Under the pieces are notes generated by a model. The model was given only the letters and a program-made list of their open reading frames with translations. It was not told the DNA's origin and ran no database searches. A program made the position numbers and the translations under genes. A stretch of DNA of 47,162 nt, from assembly GCF_025060755.1 (NCBI RefSeq), contig NZ_JANYUY010000058.1, positions 1 to 47,162 of the forward strand, read 5' to 3'. This DNA is from Paenibacillus doosanensis. GTDB taxonomy: Bacteria; Bacillota; Bacilli; Paenibacillales; NBRC-103111. Below, one piece after another: positions 1 to 9,374 of this stretch; position 1 is the stretch's first letter, and the number at the start of each line of letters is the position of its first letter.

Positions 1-305
1 TGGTTATCTGGACAATTTCCATTTTACCAAACATGAAGGGTGTTTTTCTGTCAAGCTTGCTAATTTTTCAAAAGATTTTCAGTAGCAGCAGTATCTAAGC
101 GTGTTTTTCAAGGTGCGAAACTTGAGTTACATATTTTTTGCAAGTTACGAAATATTTAATTTATTGTAAAAAATAGTTCATAAATATCTAGTAATATGAT
201 AAGTAGCCACAGAATTTTGAAACATTGGCTAAAATTAAGGGTGTAGCTAGTTAATTAATATTTGATATTATTTAAAGTAAATCTGTTTCGGGAGGATCAT
301 TTGAT
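1..305. other. AT-rich non-coding stretch upstream of the sulfatase gene
   Basis: Very AT-rich sequence without a convincing reading frame. It must hold the promoter of the following gene, but I could not pick one -35/-10 pair with confidence. The last 20 bases carry a clear ribosome site (GGGAGGATC) for the GTG start at 306. Composition is distinctly lower in G+C than the core genes from 6249 on, as is the first half of the following gene, which fits acquired DNA. Confidence 0.5.
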
Positions 306-2750
306 GTGAATAAATTCATAGTTTTTCTTACTTCTATAGTACTTATTGTCTATTTTAATGTGGTTCCGACTATTGCTGCAATAACTCCCCAATCTAGTTC
401 ACAAGCAATTTATGGATCAGAAATAACAGGGGGAAAATCCTGGGTTTCTTTTAAAGATAACAACAAAGAGGTTAAAATACATTTAAAAAACACTGGTAAC
501 ATAACTTGGACGGGTGAAAATCATGTTTACTTAGCTTATCATTGGTTAGATTTCGATGGGAATGTGATCATCTATGATGGTATTAGGACGAGTTTACCTA
601 AAGATTTAGCACCAGGGGAATCTGTTACGTTACTTGCCAAAGTACAGACCCCTGAAAAAGCTGGCTTTTATCAATTGCAATGGGATATGGTTCAAGAGAA
701 TGTAACATGGTTTTCTGGAAAGGATCCTAATAATGTTTTAACAACGAAACAAGTAGTCTTTAATATGTATTATTTTGTATATAGTATTCTTATACTTCTT
801 GCTATTATTGTGGTAACTTTGAATGCTCTTGCGAATAAAAATAAAGTTATAATTCCGAATTACATTCATAGATTTAACAAATGGGTTTGGTCTAAACTCG
901 ATTTAATGTGGTTTGTAATAGCTAGTTTTTTGAAAATTTATTATTTCTCCGACCTGACTCACATCGTTTTAACACCCGATGCCAAAAAGGTTTCCTTCTT
1001 ATTTGCTTTATTAATAGGCCTTTTATTCAATTTAATGAAGCATCGAAAACGTCGTGTGGCGATTGTGACTGTCATTAATTTAATCATATCGCTAACCATT
1101 TTAGGTGATTTGGTTTATTTGGAATATTTTGATAACGTGCTTTCGATTCCTGTCCTTTTGTACATGGGGCAGGCTGCATCGGTCAAAGGAAGTATTATGC
1201 AGTTACTGCATTACAACCAATTATATGTTTTGGCAGACCTAATCATAGGAGTAGTTTTACTGCTCTTGCCACAAAAAATGTATTTCCCTGAATTGAGAAT
1301 GGCTGGAAAATCAATAAATAAAAAAGCTTTGACGGGCGCGTTATTTGTCGCCTGTACGGCATTATTATTTTTAAACATTAAAACAATTAGTAAAGAAAAT
1401 CCGGGCATATTCGTTCAAAGATTCAGCAATAGCAAGATTGTCGAAAGTGTAGGCGTGATGAATTATCACCTATTCGATGCCTATAAGTTTGTTAGCGCTA
1501 GCTTTAATAAACCAAAAGTAACTACGGACCAATTGGCCGCGATGAGCGAGTGGTTTAAAGGCCATTATACCAATGATAAAAATGCCGATTACGGAGTCGC
1601 TAAAGGAAAGAATGTTATCGTTATGCAGGTTGAAGCGCTCCAGCAGTTTGTAATTGGCCTTAAAGTCAATGGGCAGGAGGTAACTCCTAACCTTAATAAA
1701 CTTATTAAAGACAGTATGTATTACGAAAATTATTTTGATCAAACGAATCAGGGTAGGACGTCGGATGGAGAATTTACATCCTTGACATCTTTATACCCTT
1801 TGAATGAAGGATCGGTATATTTCTCTTATCCTCAGCAAAATTACGATTCATTGCCATATGCTTTGAAGGACAACGGCTATACAACATTCTCTGCTCATGC
1901 ATACGATGGTCAGTTCTGGAATCGTAAAACGATGCACCAGCATCTAGGAATTGATACAAGTATGTTTGGCTCTGATTTCGCTCCTGGAGAGAACATAGGA
2001 TGGGGGTTGTCAGATAAGGACTTTTTGAGCCAATCTGTTCAAAAAATTGCAACGCTCCAGCAGCCGTTTTTCTCGTTCTTAATTACGCTTTCCAATCATC
2101 ACCCTTATGATGCGTTACCAGCCCAGTATAAGGTGTTTGATGAGAAAGAAGGGAGCATGCTGGACAGGTATTTGAATACCGCCCATTATACGGATATGGC
2201 TATCGGAGCATTTATAGATGAGTTGAAAAGTAAAGGGTTATACGATAATACGGTGCTGGCTATCTATGGTGATCACGATAGTGCCATTGACATCAAGGAC
2301 ATTTCAACGGTTGTACAAACCGGAACGGAACCGATTGATGCATCCAAGTTGGATAAGGTACCGTTAATTATTCATATTCCGGGCTATACCAAAAACGCAA
2401 CCAGCAGTACTGTAGCCGGACATTTGGACTTGACGCCGAGTATATTGCACTTGCTTGGTATTTCTGAAGAGAACCATCTCTTTATGGGCAATGATTTGTT
2501 CGAGAACGATCCGTCCAGATTAGTTGTGTTCCGGAACGGTTCTTACGCTGATCAGTCTCATTATTTCCTTACGCTAAGCGGTTCTATTCAGGACGGGCAA
2601 TGCTATGATCTAAGTACAGATCAGCTGCAACCGATTAGCGCGTGCTCGGCAAATGCCGAAGAAGCCCGCAAGCGTCTGGACATGTCGGATTTAATGATTC
2701 AAGCTAACTTGATGCCGCGGCTAAAATCGGAAGAAACAGCTATTAAATAG
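306..2750 (+). CDS. LTA synthase-like membrane sulfatase with extra N-terminal Ig-like domain
   Basis: Predicted membrane phosphoglycerol transferase of the LtaS/alkaline-phosphatase superfamily, acting outside the membrane on polyglycerolphosphate or a related polymer. A signal peptide (about 1-24) is followed by an extracytoplasmic beta-sandwich (about 35-150) resembling the NBR1-type Ig domain, five or so membrane helices (about 155-360) and the sulfatase domain (about 440-780). The catalytic threonine is Thr485 in QGRTSDGEF, equivalent to the QGKTSDSEF motif of LtaS. GDHDSAID and SNHHPYD supply further metal or active-site residues. At 814 residues it is about 170 longer than standard LtaS, and the surplus is the N-terminal domain. 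GTG start chosen because the nearby ATG at 304 stops at once and GGGAGGATC precedes 306. Polymer specificity is unknown. Confidence 0.85.
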   Translation: MNKFIVFLTSIVLIVYFNVVPTIAAITPQSSSQAIYGSEITGGKSWVSFKDNNKEVKIHLKNTGNITWTGENHVYLAYHWLDFDGNVIIYDGIRTSLPKDLAPGESVTLLAKVQTPEKAGFYQLQWDMVQENVTWFSGKDPNNVLTTKQVVFNMYYFVYSILILLAIIVVTLNALANKNKVIIPNYIHRFNKWVWSKLDLMWFVIASFLKIYYFSDLTHIVLTPDAKKVSFLFALLIGLLFNLMKHRKRRVAIVTVINLIISLTILGDLVYLEYFDNVLSIPVLLYMGQAASVKGSIMQLLHYNQLYVLADLIIGVVLLLLPQKMYFPELRMAGKSINKKALTGALFVACTALLFLNIKTISKENPGIFVQRFSNSKIVESVGVMNYHLFDAYKFVSASFNKPKVTTDQLAAMSEWFKGHYTNDKNADYGVAKGKNVIVMQVEALQQFVIGLKVNGQEVTPNLNKLIKDSMYYENYFDQTNQGRTSDGEFTSLTSLYPLNEGSVYFSYPQQNYDSLPYALKDNGYTTFSAHAYDGQFWNRKTMHQHLGIDTSMFGSDFAPGENIGWGLSDKDFLSQSVQKIATLQQPFFSFLITLSNHHPYDALPAQYKVFDEKEGSMLDRYLNTAHYTDMAIGAFIDELKSKGLYDNTVLAIYGDHDSAIDIKDISTVVQTGTEPIDASKLDKVPLIIHIPGYTKNATSSTVAGHLDLTPSILHLLGISEENHLFMGNDLFENDPSRLVVFRNGSYADQSHYFLTLSGSIQDGQCYDLSTDQLQPISACSANAEEARKRLDMSDLMIQANLMPRLKSEETAIK

Positions 2751-2760
2751 TTCCTTTTAC

Positions 2761-2795
2761 CCCCCCTTAATCTTAGGATTTTGGGGGCTTTATTT
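2761..2795 (+). terminator. Imperfect intrinsic terminator after sulfatase gene
   Basis: CCCCC and AATC pair with GATT and GGGGG around a short loop with a two-base internal mismatch, followed by CTTTATTT. Position just after the stop at 2750 fits termination. Confidence 0.6.
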
Positions 2796-2872
2796 ATAAT
2801 CACTGCCAATTCCTTGCACATGAGGCCTATAGTCAGATCTTTAACATAGGTCTAAAACCACACAAAAACCGC

Positions 2873-2889
2873 AAATTATGCTATAATTT
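2873..2889 (+). promoter_or_regulatory. Candidate -10 box embedded in a 7-3-7 inverted repeat
   Basis: AAATTAT, three bases, ATAATTT form a perfect inverted repeat. It contains TATAAT (2882-2887), 44 bases before the start of the SLH-CotH gene. No good -35 is visible, so an activator or another sigma factor may be needed. The palindrome could be an operator. Confidence 0.35.
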
Positions 2890-2931
2890 GTCGTATGCTG
2901 TAATATACATAACACAATCATTGGAGGAGAA

Positions 2932-5900
2932 ATGAGACTTCTTAGACTAGTCAACATGGTTTTATGCGTTGCATTGATAATGCCGTTTGGTTTGAACATG
3001 AATACGGTACCTGCTCATGCTGCCGAAAAGCAGCACTGGTCAGCTGCAGTGTTTCAGAAATGGACCGACGGAGGGCTGCTTGAACCGAATGAAGAAAGGT
3101 TCAATAATCCTGATGAGGACATTACCCGAGGGCAGTTTATTGCATTAGTGAACAGAGTTTTCCATTATACGGAGACCAAAGAACAGATGTTTGTCGACGT
3201 TCCCGAAGACGCATGGTATAAAGAAGAGGTGGCTAAGGCCGCCGCGGCGGGCTACATCGAGGGCGTGGAGAATGCTCAAGGAGAATTGGAAGCAAGGGCT
3301 GAAGCGAATATAAGCCGGCAGGATGCGGCGACGATTCTTTGCAGGGTATTTGCTATCCAGGAAAGCTCCGGTTCTATAAACGTCCCAAAAAGCAACTTTA
3401 TCGATGTGTCGGACATTTCCGACTATGCTAAGTCTTACGTGCAGTCGCTAATCGCCAAAGGGGTGATTACAGGATATCCCGATCAAACGATTAAGCCTAA
3501 AAACAATGTGACTTTAGCGGAGACATTAACGATGCTCGACCACCTCTCGGGGGCTGTTTTGAATCATGAGCAGGCATACAACGGCTCTTACGACGGGAAT
3601 GTGATCGTGAATACCGGAGGAGTTACGCTGCAGAATGTAACGATATCCGGCAATTTGTACTTAACGGAAGGAATAGGGCAAGGCAATGTTACGCTGGATC
3701 ATGTCCATGTTCAGGGGGCTACCTTTATCAAAGGCGGCGGGGAGCATACGGTTACGATCAAAGATTCGACGTTCGCGGGGAACGTTGTCGTTGCCAAAGC
3801 GGACGGCAAGATTAGAATTAGCACCGATGGCCAGACGGCGATGAGGTACGTTGAGCTTCGTTCTGGAGCGATATTGGAGCAGGCGGAGGGTTCTTCAGGC
3901 AGTTGGGGGAATGTGAACGTGACGCCTTCCAACGCGGATCAACCGGTCATTCTGCAGGGTCAATTTTCTAATGTTCGTATATCCTCTCAAGCTAGCATAA
4001 ATGTAAAGCAGGGAATGATCGCAAGCTTGGAAATTGCCAATGATGCGGCGCCTTTGAAGTCGAAGCTTCAAATCGAGGCCGGAGCGACCATTAACAGCTT
4101 GATCGCTAATGCTGCGGTTGAGATCGTCGGCGATGGCGACATTCAAGAGGCGACGATTAATTATAATGACGTATCTTTGGCCAAATGGCCTGATCAAGTG
4201 AAAGTAGCCGCAGGAATAACTGCGACTATAGCCAACAGTCCCGTTACGGCAAATACTCAGAGCCCGACAACGCCTGTATTTGGCGGTGGAGGTGGCGGCG
4301 GCAAAAGAACAACTGCAGCCGATGCGGATGCGGAGAGCGTCGCTCTGGCCAAGCAGCTTTTGACATTGGGGGATACTTCCGCTCTGATTGCGGATAAAAT
4401 CGACTTACCGAATTTAGGAGCCAACAGCACTCCGATTACTTGGCAGTCGGACAACGAGAATGTTCTGCAGATCGGCAGCACGGTAACGGGTACCGTCTAT
4501 GGAAAAATTATGAGACCGGATACCGGACAACCGGATGCAGCGGTCACATTAACGGCTACTTTGCGTAAAGGCAGCACTCAGGATACAAAAGCATTTCCAG
4601 TGGTGATCAAGGCAAGGCAGGACAAAAGCTTAAATGCTTTAACGGCTGACGGCTTCAAAGGGGAAATTCATGATAACGCCAACGAAGTAACCGTTTATGT
4701 CCCCAGCTCTACCGATATGGATAAGGTGAAGCTGGAAGTTGCGTTTACCGGAAGCGGCATGAAACTGGGAGATTCAGTGATTACTAGCGGTCAAGCGGTT
4801 CATCTGGAAGCTAGTCAAAATTTGACCGTTGAAACGGATGCGTACGATTCGCGGACTTATCGCCTGAACGTTCATAAGGTGGAGACAGGCTTAGCGACGG
4901 TGGTCATCAGCACATACAATCGCGAGCCTATCCAAAAAGAAGTGAAAAGCAAAGGAACGATGCAGTTAATCGACGGCAGTGTCTATTCGTATGGAACAGG
5001 GCTGTATAATGGAGATATTCAAATTAAGGGCAGAGGAAACAGCTCCTGGGGGATGCTGAAGAAATCTTACGCCATTTCGATGGACAAGTCTACCCCGCTG
5101 CTGGATATGCCGGCAGACGATGATTTCGTTCTCATCGCTAATTACGCGGATAAGTCGCTGATGCGCAACTACACGGCGTATGAGCTGGCGCGGGATTTGA
5201 ATATGGCTTACAGTCCTCGGATGCGGTATGTGGAGCTATTCCTGGATGGCGAATATCTTGGCAATTACTTGTTGGGGGAAAAAATTAAAATTGCTCCGGA
5301 CCGCGTTCCGATTAATAAGATGAGCTCGAAGGATAAGTCCGGGGACGCGATTACCGGTGGATATCTAATAGAAAAGGATGGTTTGGACCGTTTAGATCCG
5401 GACGATATATATTTCAACACGGATAAAATAGCGGGCTTCGACGTGTTCAACATTAAAGATCCGAAATCCAGCAAGCTGAACCAGGAACAGCTCAAGTATA
5501 TTACGAATTATTTTCAAGAAGCGGAAAATGCCTTGTACAGCGATCATTTTACCGATCCGGAGACGGGATACAGTAACTATTTCGATGTAGACTCGATCAT
5601 AGACTGGTATATGGTCAACGAGCTTTATAAAAATGTGGATGCCGCATTTGGAACCAGCGTATACCTTTATAAGGATAAAAACGGAAAGATCAGCATGGGG
5701 CCGGTATGGGACTTTGATATTGGAGCGGGAAATATTGATTATAACGGCAACGATGACCCGACAGGCTTCTATATTAAAAACGCCGTGTGGATTTCGAGGT
5801 TTTTCGAAGATCCGGCTTTTGTACAGAAAGTAAAAGCGCGCTGGGAGCAAATGAAGCAGAAACAAATACCGGATTTGTTCAATCGGATTGACCAAACAAG

Positions 5901-6084
5901 CAATCAGCTGCAAGCTTCGGAGCAGACGAATTTCTCCAGATGGCCGATTCTCGGCACTTATGTTTGGCCGAATGCGAGCGGATGGGAAGAACGTACGACT
6001 TACGATTCCGAGGTCCAATATTTGAAGGACTGGCTGCAGAAACGGTATATGTGGCTCGATCAAGCGTTTAGCGAACTGCCCTAA
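2932..6084 (+). CDS. SLH-anchored surface protein with beta-helix and C-terminal CotH kinase domain
   Basis: Predicted cell-wall-bound exoprotein of 1050 residues. Order: signal peptide (about 1-30), three S-layer homology repeats (about 33-205) for binding pyruvylated wall polymer, a T/V/N-rich beta-helix-like region (about 210-430), a run of seven glycines (about 450-456), two beta-sandwich modules (about 460-650), and a CotH domain (about 652-1045). CotH proteins are atypical secreted protein kinases; B. subtilis CotH phosphorylates spore coat proteins. Conserved CotH elements seen are the IKGRGNSSW segment, the LMRNYTAYELARDL helix and WDFDIGAGN near residue 926. ATG start with GGAGGAG directly upstream. 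The kinase role is inferred from the family; a polysaccharide-binding or structural role remains possible. Confidence 0.85.
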   Translation: MRLLRLVNMVLCVALIMPFGLNMNTVPAHAAEKQHWSAAVFQKWTDGGLLEPNEERFNNPDEDITRGQFIALVNRVFHYTETKEQMFVDVPEDAWYKEEVAKAAAAGYIEGVENAQGELEARAEANISRQDAATILCRVFAIQESSGSINVPKSNFIDVSDISDYAKSYVQSLIAKGVITGYPDQTIKPKNNVTLAETLTMLDHLSGAVLNHEQAYNGSYDGNVIVNTGGVTLQNVTISGNLYLTEGIGQGNVTLDHVHVQGATFIKGGGEHTVTIKDSTFAGNVVVAKADGKIRISTDGQTAMRYVELRSGAILEQAEGSSGSWGNVNVTPSNADQPVILQGQFSNVRISSQASINVKQGMIASLEIANDAAPLKSKLQIEAGATINSLIANAAVEIVGDGDIQEATINYNDVSLAKWPDQVKVAAGITATIANSPVTANTQSPTTPVFGGGGGGGKRTTAADADAESVALAKQLLTLGDTSALIADKIDLPNLGANSTPITWQSDNENVLQIGSTVTGTVYGKIMRPDTGQPDAAVTLTATLRKGSTQDTKAFPVVIKARQDKSLNALTADGFKGEIHDNANEVTVYVPSSTDMDKVKLEVAFTGSGMKLGDSVITSGQAVHLEASQNLTVETDAYDSRTYRLNVHKVETGLATVVISTYNREPIQKEVKSKGTMQLIDGSVYSYGTGLYNGDIQIKGRGNSSWGMLKKSYAISMDKSTPLLDMPADDDFVLIANYADKSLMRNYTAYELARDLNMAYSPRMRYVELFLDGEYLGNYLLGEKIKIAPDRVPINKMSSKDKSGDAITGGYLIEKDGLDRLDPDDIYFNTDKIAGFDVFNIKDPKSSKLNQEQLKYITNYFQEAENALYSDHFTDPETGYSNYFDVDSIIDWYMVNELYKNVDAAFGTSVYLYKDKNGKISMGPVWDFDIGAGNIDYNGNDDPTGFYIKNAVWISRFFEDPAFVQKVKARWEQMKQKQIPDLFNRIDQTSNQLQASEQTNFSRWPILGTYVWPNASGWEERTTYDSEVQYLKDWLQKRYMWLDQAFSELP

Positions 6085-6124
6085 TTTCCATTTATACTCA
6101 GTTTTGAATCAACATCTACCACCA

Positions 6125-6160
6125 ACTCCTATAACCATCCGGTTATAGGAGTTTTTATTT
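6125..6160 (+). terminator. Intrinsic terminator
   Basis: Perfect 12-bp stem (ACTCCTATAACC / GGTTATAGGAGT) with a four-base loop, followed by TTTTATTT, 40 bases after the SLH-CotH stop. Confidence 0.9.
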
Positions 6161-6248
6161 CCTGCTCCAACCTTGTCTGCATAATTGTCCAAGTCCCCAC
6201 ATAGACATGTTATCAGTTGATTTTACTCTAGCGGTGGAGGGGATTTGA

Positions 6249-7547
6249 ATGCGGCGATTCACTTGGGTGATTGCCTTGGTGTTGAGTTTCAGTCTGGTAT
6301 TGGCGGGCTGCGGCAAAAAGGATTCAGGCTCGGTAGTAAAGGATTTGGATTCGATGGTGAACAAGCTGCAGAGCTATCAGGGCAGCGGGCGGATGGTGCT
6401 CCATACCGGGCAGGAACCGCAGGAGTATCAAGTGGAGGTATGGTACCAGAACCCTCACTACTATCGAATTTCACTGACGAATGCGAAGAAGGACATCACT
6501 CAGATCGTATTGCGCAATGACGACGGGGTATTCGTACTGACACCGCATCTGAACAAAAGTTTCCGTTTCCAAAGCGATTGGCCGGAAAATCAAGGCCAGG
6601 TGTATTTGTACCAATCGCTTGTCCAAAGTATTCTGATGGATAATGATCGTCATTTCACTTCGGACGACAAAGCGTACATCTTCGATGTATTGGCCAATTA
6701 CCAGAACGGCTCGCTTGCGCGGCAGAAGATTTGGCTGGATAAAAAGAGCTATGCGCCGCAGCATGTGGAGGTATCCGATTCGAATGCGAATGTGATGGTG
6801 ATCGTGGACTTTAATCAATTTGAATTCGGCAAGAAATTCGATAAGGATTCCTTCGACATGCAGCGGAATATGACAAGCTGGAATGTCACGAATATGCCGA
6901 CGGCGGCGGCAACGGCCCCTGTAGGCAATGCGGACAACGGAGCGGCCGCTGATGCTGGCAAAGGCGCAACCGGCTCGAAGGAGGCCGCAGCAGGCTCTGC
7001 AAAGGCTCCGGCGACAGCAACGACGGGAAGCGCAGCAGGCAGTGCCAACGGCGCTCAGGCGGGCTCTGGAGCGGCTAACGGCAGCGGGACGACAGGCGCC
7101 AAGGCCGGAACAGCTTCCGGAACCGCTGGAGCAAGCGGGACAACGGGAACCGGAGCCACCGGAACGACTGCCGGAGCTGCCGGGGACGCAGGTAAGCAGA
7201 AAGCGGAGCAGCAGTTCGGTGTCATTGAGCCCGGGTATTTGCCGAGCGGCGTGAAGAAGCAGGATATGAGCGAGATCAAGCTGGGTGAGGAGAAAGCGGT
7301 CATGCTGCGCTATTCCGGACAGTTCAATTTCACGCTCGTGGAATCGCGTCCTGACTCGCAGACGATGTCGGCGCTTCCGGGGGATATTGTGGACTTGGGC
7401 TACACATTGGCGGTCGTAACCGGCGACGAGAAGAAAACATTAACCTGGACGTACGACGGCGTCGAGTTCAGACTGTCCACGGCCGATTTGACCCAGACGG
7501 AAATGATCAAGGTGGCGCAGTCCATCCAGGATCAGAGTGGCAAGTAA
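6249..7547 (+). CDS. ydcC: YdcC-like lipoprotein (LolA-like fold plus DUF4367)
   Basis: Membrane-anchored lipoprotein of the YdcC/GerS-like group; YdcC is a sporulation-associated protein in B. subtilis. Lipobox LVLAGC gives Cys21 as the lipidated residue. Residues about 25-215 resemble the LolA beta-barrel fold, about 216-318 are an almost pure Ala/Gly/Thr linker, and about 320-432 match the DUF4367 type (GYLPSG, then a hydrophobic strand pattern). It precedes alr as ydcC does in B. subtilis, which supports the name. ATG start at 6249 with GGTGGAGGGG upstream. The linker is far longer than expected for the family and very GC-rich; it probably acts as a wall-spanning spacer. Precise biochemical role unknown. 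Confidence 0.8.
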   Translation: MRRFTWVIALVLSFSLVLAGCGKKDSGSVVKDLDSMVNKLQSYQGSGRMVLHTGQEPQEYQVEVWYQNPHYYRISLTNAKKDITQIVLRNDDGVFVLTPHLNKSFRFQSDWPENQGQVYLYQSLVQSILMDNDRHFTSDDKAYIFDVLANYQNGSLARQKIWLDKKSYAPQHVEVSDSNANVMVIVDFNQFEFGKKFDKDSFDMQRNMTSWNVTNMPTAAATAPVGNADNGAAADAGKGATGSKEAAAGSAKAPATATTGSAAGSANGAQAGSGAANGSGTTGAKAGTASGTAGASGTTGTGATGTTAGAAGDAGKQKAEQQFGVIEPGYLPSGVKKQDMSEIKLGEEKAVMLRYSGQFNFTLVESRPDSQTMSALPGDIVDLGYTLAVVTGDEKKTLTWTYDGVEFRLSTADLTQTEMIKVAQSIQDQSGK

Positions 7548-7740
7548 TTGTTGGAGTACCTGTATAATAATTCCATTTAGGCGGCTTTCGGAGAGCGTTC
7601 GATCCGATTATGAGTTGCGTCTGAAGGAGTGCGTTTTCCCGTAACTTGACAGGAGAATCCGGAGATTAGCATGATTTCCGTAGGCGGTACTGCCAAAAAC
7701 TGACGGCTTCCTGACGCCCGGATGTTCAAGATATTGTTCA

Positions 7741-7770
7741 TTGACACCCGAGGGAGAAACCGATTAACAT
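7741..7770 (+). promoter_or_regulatory. Candidate sigma-A promoter of alr
   Basis: TTGACA (7741-7746), 18-base spacer, TAACAT (7765-7770; 4 of 6 consensus). It gives an 80-base leader for alr. The rest of 7548-7740 shows nothing I can name. Confidence 0.45.
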
Positions 7771-7803
7771 TAGGTTTATTAAAAGACACGAGGAATGTCG
7801 AGG

Positions 7804-7832
7804 GGGAAGTTCCCTGTTTCAGGGAGCTTCCC
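7804..7832 (+). promoter_or_regulatory. Leader hairpin just upstream of alr
   Basis: A 13-bp stem with one wobble pair and a TTT loop, followed by TTGATTTT and then the alr ribosome site about 10 bases later. It could be a terminator/attenuator or a 5'-UTR stabilising structure. Confidence 0.5.
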
Positions 7833-7860
7833 TTGATTTTGGCAGAAGAAGGTGGACTTG

Positions 7861-9048
7861 ATGGATTCGTTTTACCGGCCTACGCGAGTGGAGATTTCTC
7901 TGGATGCATTGCGCAGCAATCTGGGAAGATTTCGGCAGATGCTGCCCTCCCACGTGAAAATGATGGCGGTGGTCAAAGCGGATGCTTACGGGCACGGGGC
8001 GGTAGAAGTGAGCCGCGAAGCGCTGCGCTGCGGTGTGGAATACATTGCGGTTGCTTTTTTGGATGAGGGACTGGAGCTAAGGCAGGCGGGAATTACGGCT
8101 CCGATTCTGGTGCTGGGTTATACGCCGCCGGAGGGGCTGGAGATGGCCTGGGAGCACGACATTACGATTAATGTGTACAGCAATGAGGTATTGGATGCGT
8201 TTGAGCGTCTGCAGGAGCGGGAGAAGCCGCTTCATGTTCATGTGAAGATCGACTCGGGGATGAACCGTCTCGGTCTGACCACGGAGGCGGAGGCGATTGC
8301 CTTTATTGAGCGGGCGCTGCACATTCCGGGCCTTCATGTCGAGGGACTGTTCACTCATTATGCCTGCGCGGATGAAGAGGATAAGTCGTATACGCTGGAG
8401 CAGTACCGGCGTTTCGACCGGGTTGTACAGCATTTTGCCGCTCAAGGCGTCGCGTTCGATTATGTGCATGCAGGCAACAGTGCGGCGGCAATCGATTCTC
8501 CGGATTTGACCTACAACATGGTTCGTCTCGGCATCAGTATGTACGGCTTGTACCCGTCTGACGAGGTAAACCGTCAGGCGATCGAGTTGGAACCCGTGCT
8601 GAGCATCAAAACGGGCGTCGTTATGGTGAAGCAATTACCCGAGGGAGCCGGTATCAGCTACGGTACGGTCTACCATACGGCGGGTGAGGAAACGATAGCT
8701 ACCCTGCCGATCGGGTATGCGGACGGTTTCTCGCGAATGCTGACAGGCAAAGCCTATGCGCTGGTCAAGGGGCATAAGAAGCCGATCGTCGGGCGAATCT
8801 GCATGGATCAATGCATGATGAACGTTACCGGGCTTGACGATATTCATAACGGCGAAGAAGTCGTCATTTTGGGAAAACAAGGCGAAGAGCGCATTACGGC
8901 GGAGGATCATGCGGCATGGCTCGGTACGGTTAATTATGAGATTACATGCATGATATCTCATCGCGTTCCCCGCGTATATATACGGGACGGGGCCGTCGTC
9001 TCTACGGTCAATCCTTTGATGCGGCAGGGCTGGAACGCCCGCGGGTAA
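7861..9048 (+). CDS. alr: Alanine racemase
   Basis: PLP-dependent racemase interconverting L- and D-alanine for peptidoglycan synthesis in the cytosol. The PLP lysine is Lys39 in VVKADAYGHG; the second catalytic base is the tyrosine of GISYGTVY (about residue 267). LPIGYADGFSR and GRICMDQCMMN are further family hallmarks. Length of 395 is normal. I prefer ATG at 7861 over in-frame GTG 7852, because AAGGTGG (7849-7855) then lies at proper spacing; GTG would overlap it. It sits between the YdcC-like gene and ndoAI, as in B. subtilis. Confidence 0.96.
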   Translation: MDSFYRPTRVEISLDALRSNLGRFRQMLPSHVKMMAVVKADAYGHGAVEVSREALRCGVEYIAVAFLDEGLELRQAGITAPILVLGYTPPEGLEMAWEHDITINVYSNEVLDAFERLQEREKPLHVHVKIDSGMNRLGLTTEAEAIAFIERALHIPGLHVEGLFTHYACADEEDKSYTLEQYRRFDRVVQHFAAQGVAFDYVHAGNSAAAIDSPDLTYNMVRLGISMYGLYPSDEVNRQAIELEPVLSIKTGVVMVKQLPEGAGISYGTVYHTAGEETIATLPIGYADGFSRMLTGKAYALVKGHKKPIVGRICMDQCMMNVTGLDDIHNGEEVVILGKQGEERITAEDHAAWLGTVNYEITCMISHRVPRVYIRDGAVVSTVNPLMRQGWNARG

Positions 9049-9374
9049 GGACGGCAAGGGGGAATTTTCCAGTCATCTTTTTGCGAATAGTGCGGAGGAT
9101 TTTCGGGTTGAACCGCGAATATGTACTGTACATACTTCTGTGGATTCTTAAGGACTTGAGATTCTGATAGCAAGGGGATGCGGCCTGATTGCATATATGA
9201 CGGAGAAAGGCCCGAGCGTTTTTAAGCGGACGGCGGGCGGTTAGATCATTGACGATAATAAGAAGAGGTATAACATAACTGCTATACCTGCTGCATATAC
9301 TCATCTTGTATAATTTTGCTGTATATTCGCCATAATGGTAATATTGCTTGTATGTTTTTGGGGGTGCATGCTTG
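9049..9374. other. Intergenic region before the toxin-antitoxin pair
   Basis: No gene seen. It contains a perfect 13-base palindrome ATGTAC-T-GTACAT (9121-9133) of unknown role, and the promoter/operator elements of ndoAI-ndoA listed separately. No strong terminator for alr is visible, so readthrough from alr into the toxin-antitoxin genes is possible. Confidence 0.5.
9266..9314 (+). promoter_or_regulatory. ndoAI-ndoA promoter region with inverted repeat
   Basis: AGGTATA and TATACCT (9266-9272, 9283-9289) form a 7-bp inverted repeat with a 10-base spacer, 20 bases upstream of a perfect TATAAT (9309-9314). Toxin-antitoxin operons are commonly autoregulated at such palindromes; binding by the RHH antitoxin is inferred. 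Confidence 0.45.

Noticed and set aside
6815-7303. Ala/Pro/Val-rich minus-strand frames in the ydcC region
   Set aside because: They only mirror the repetitive Ala/Gly/Thr linker codons of the lipoprotein gene.
7722-8066. Plus-strand frame overlapping the start of alr
   Set aside because: It runs in another frame through conserved alr codons; no homology and no good ribosome site.
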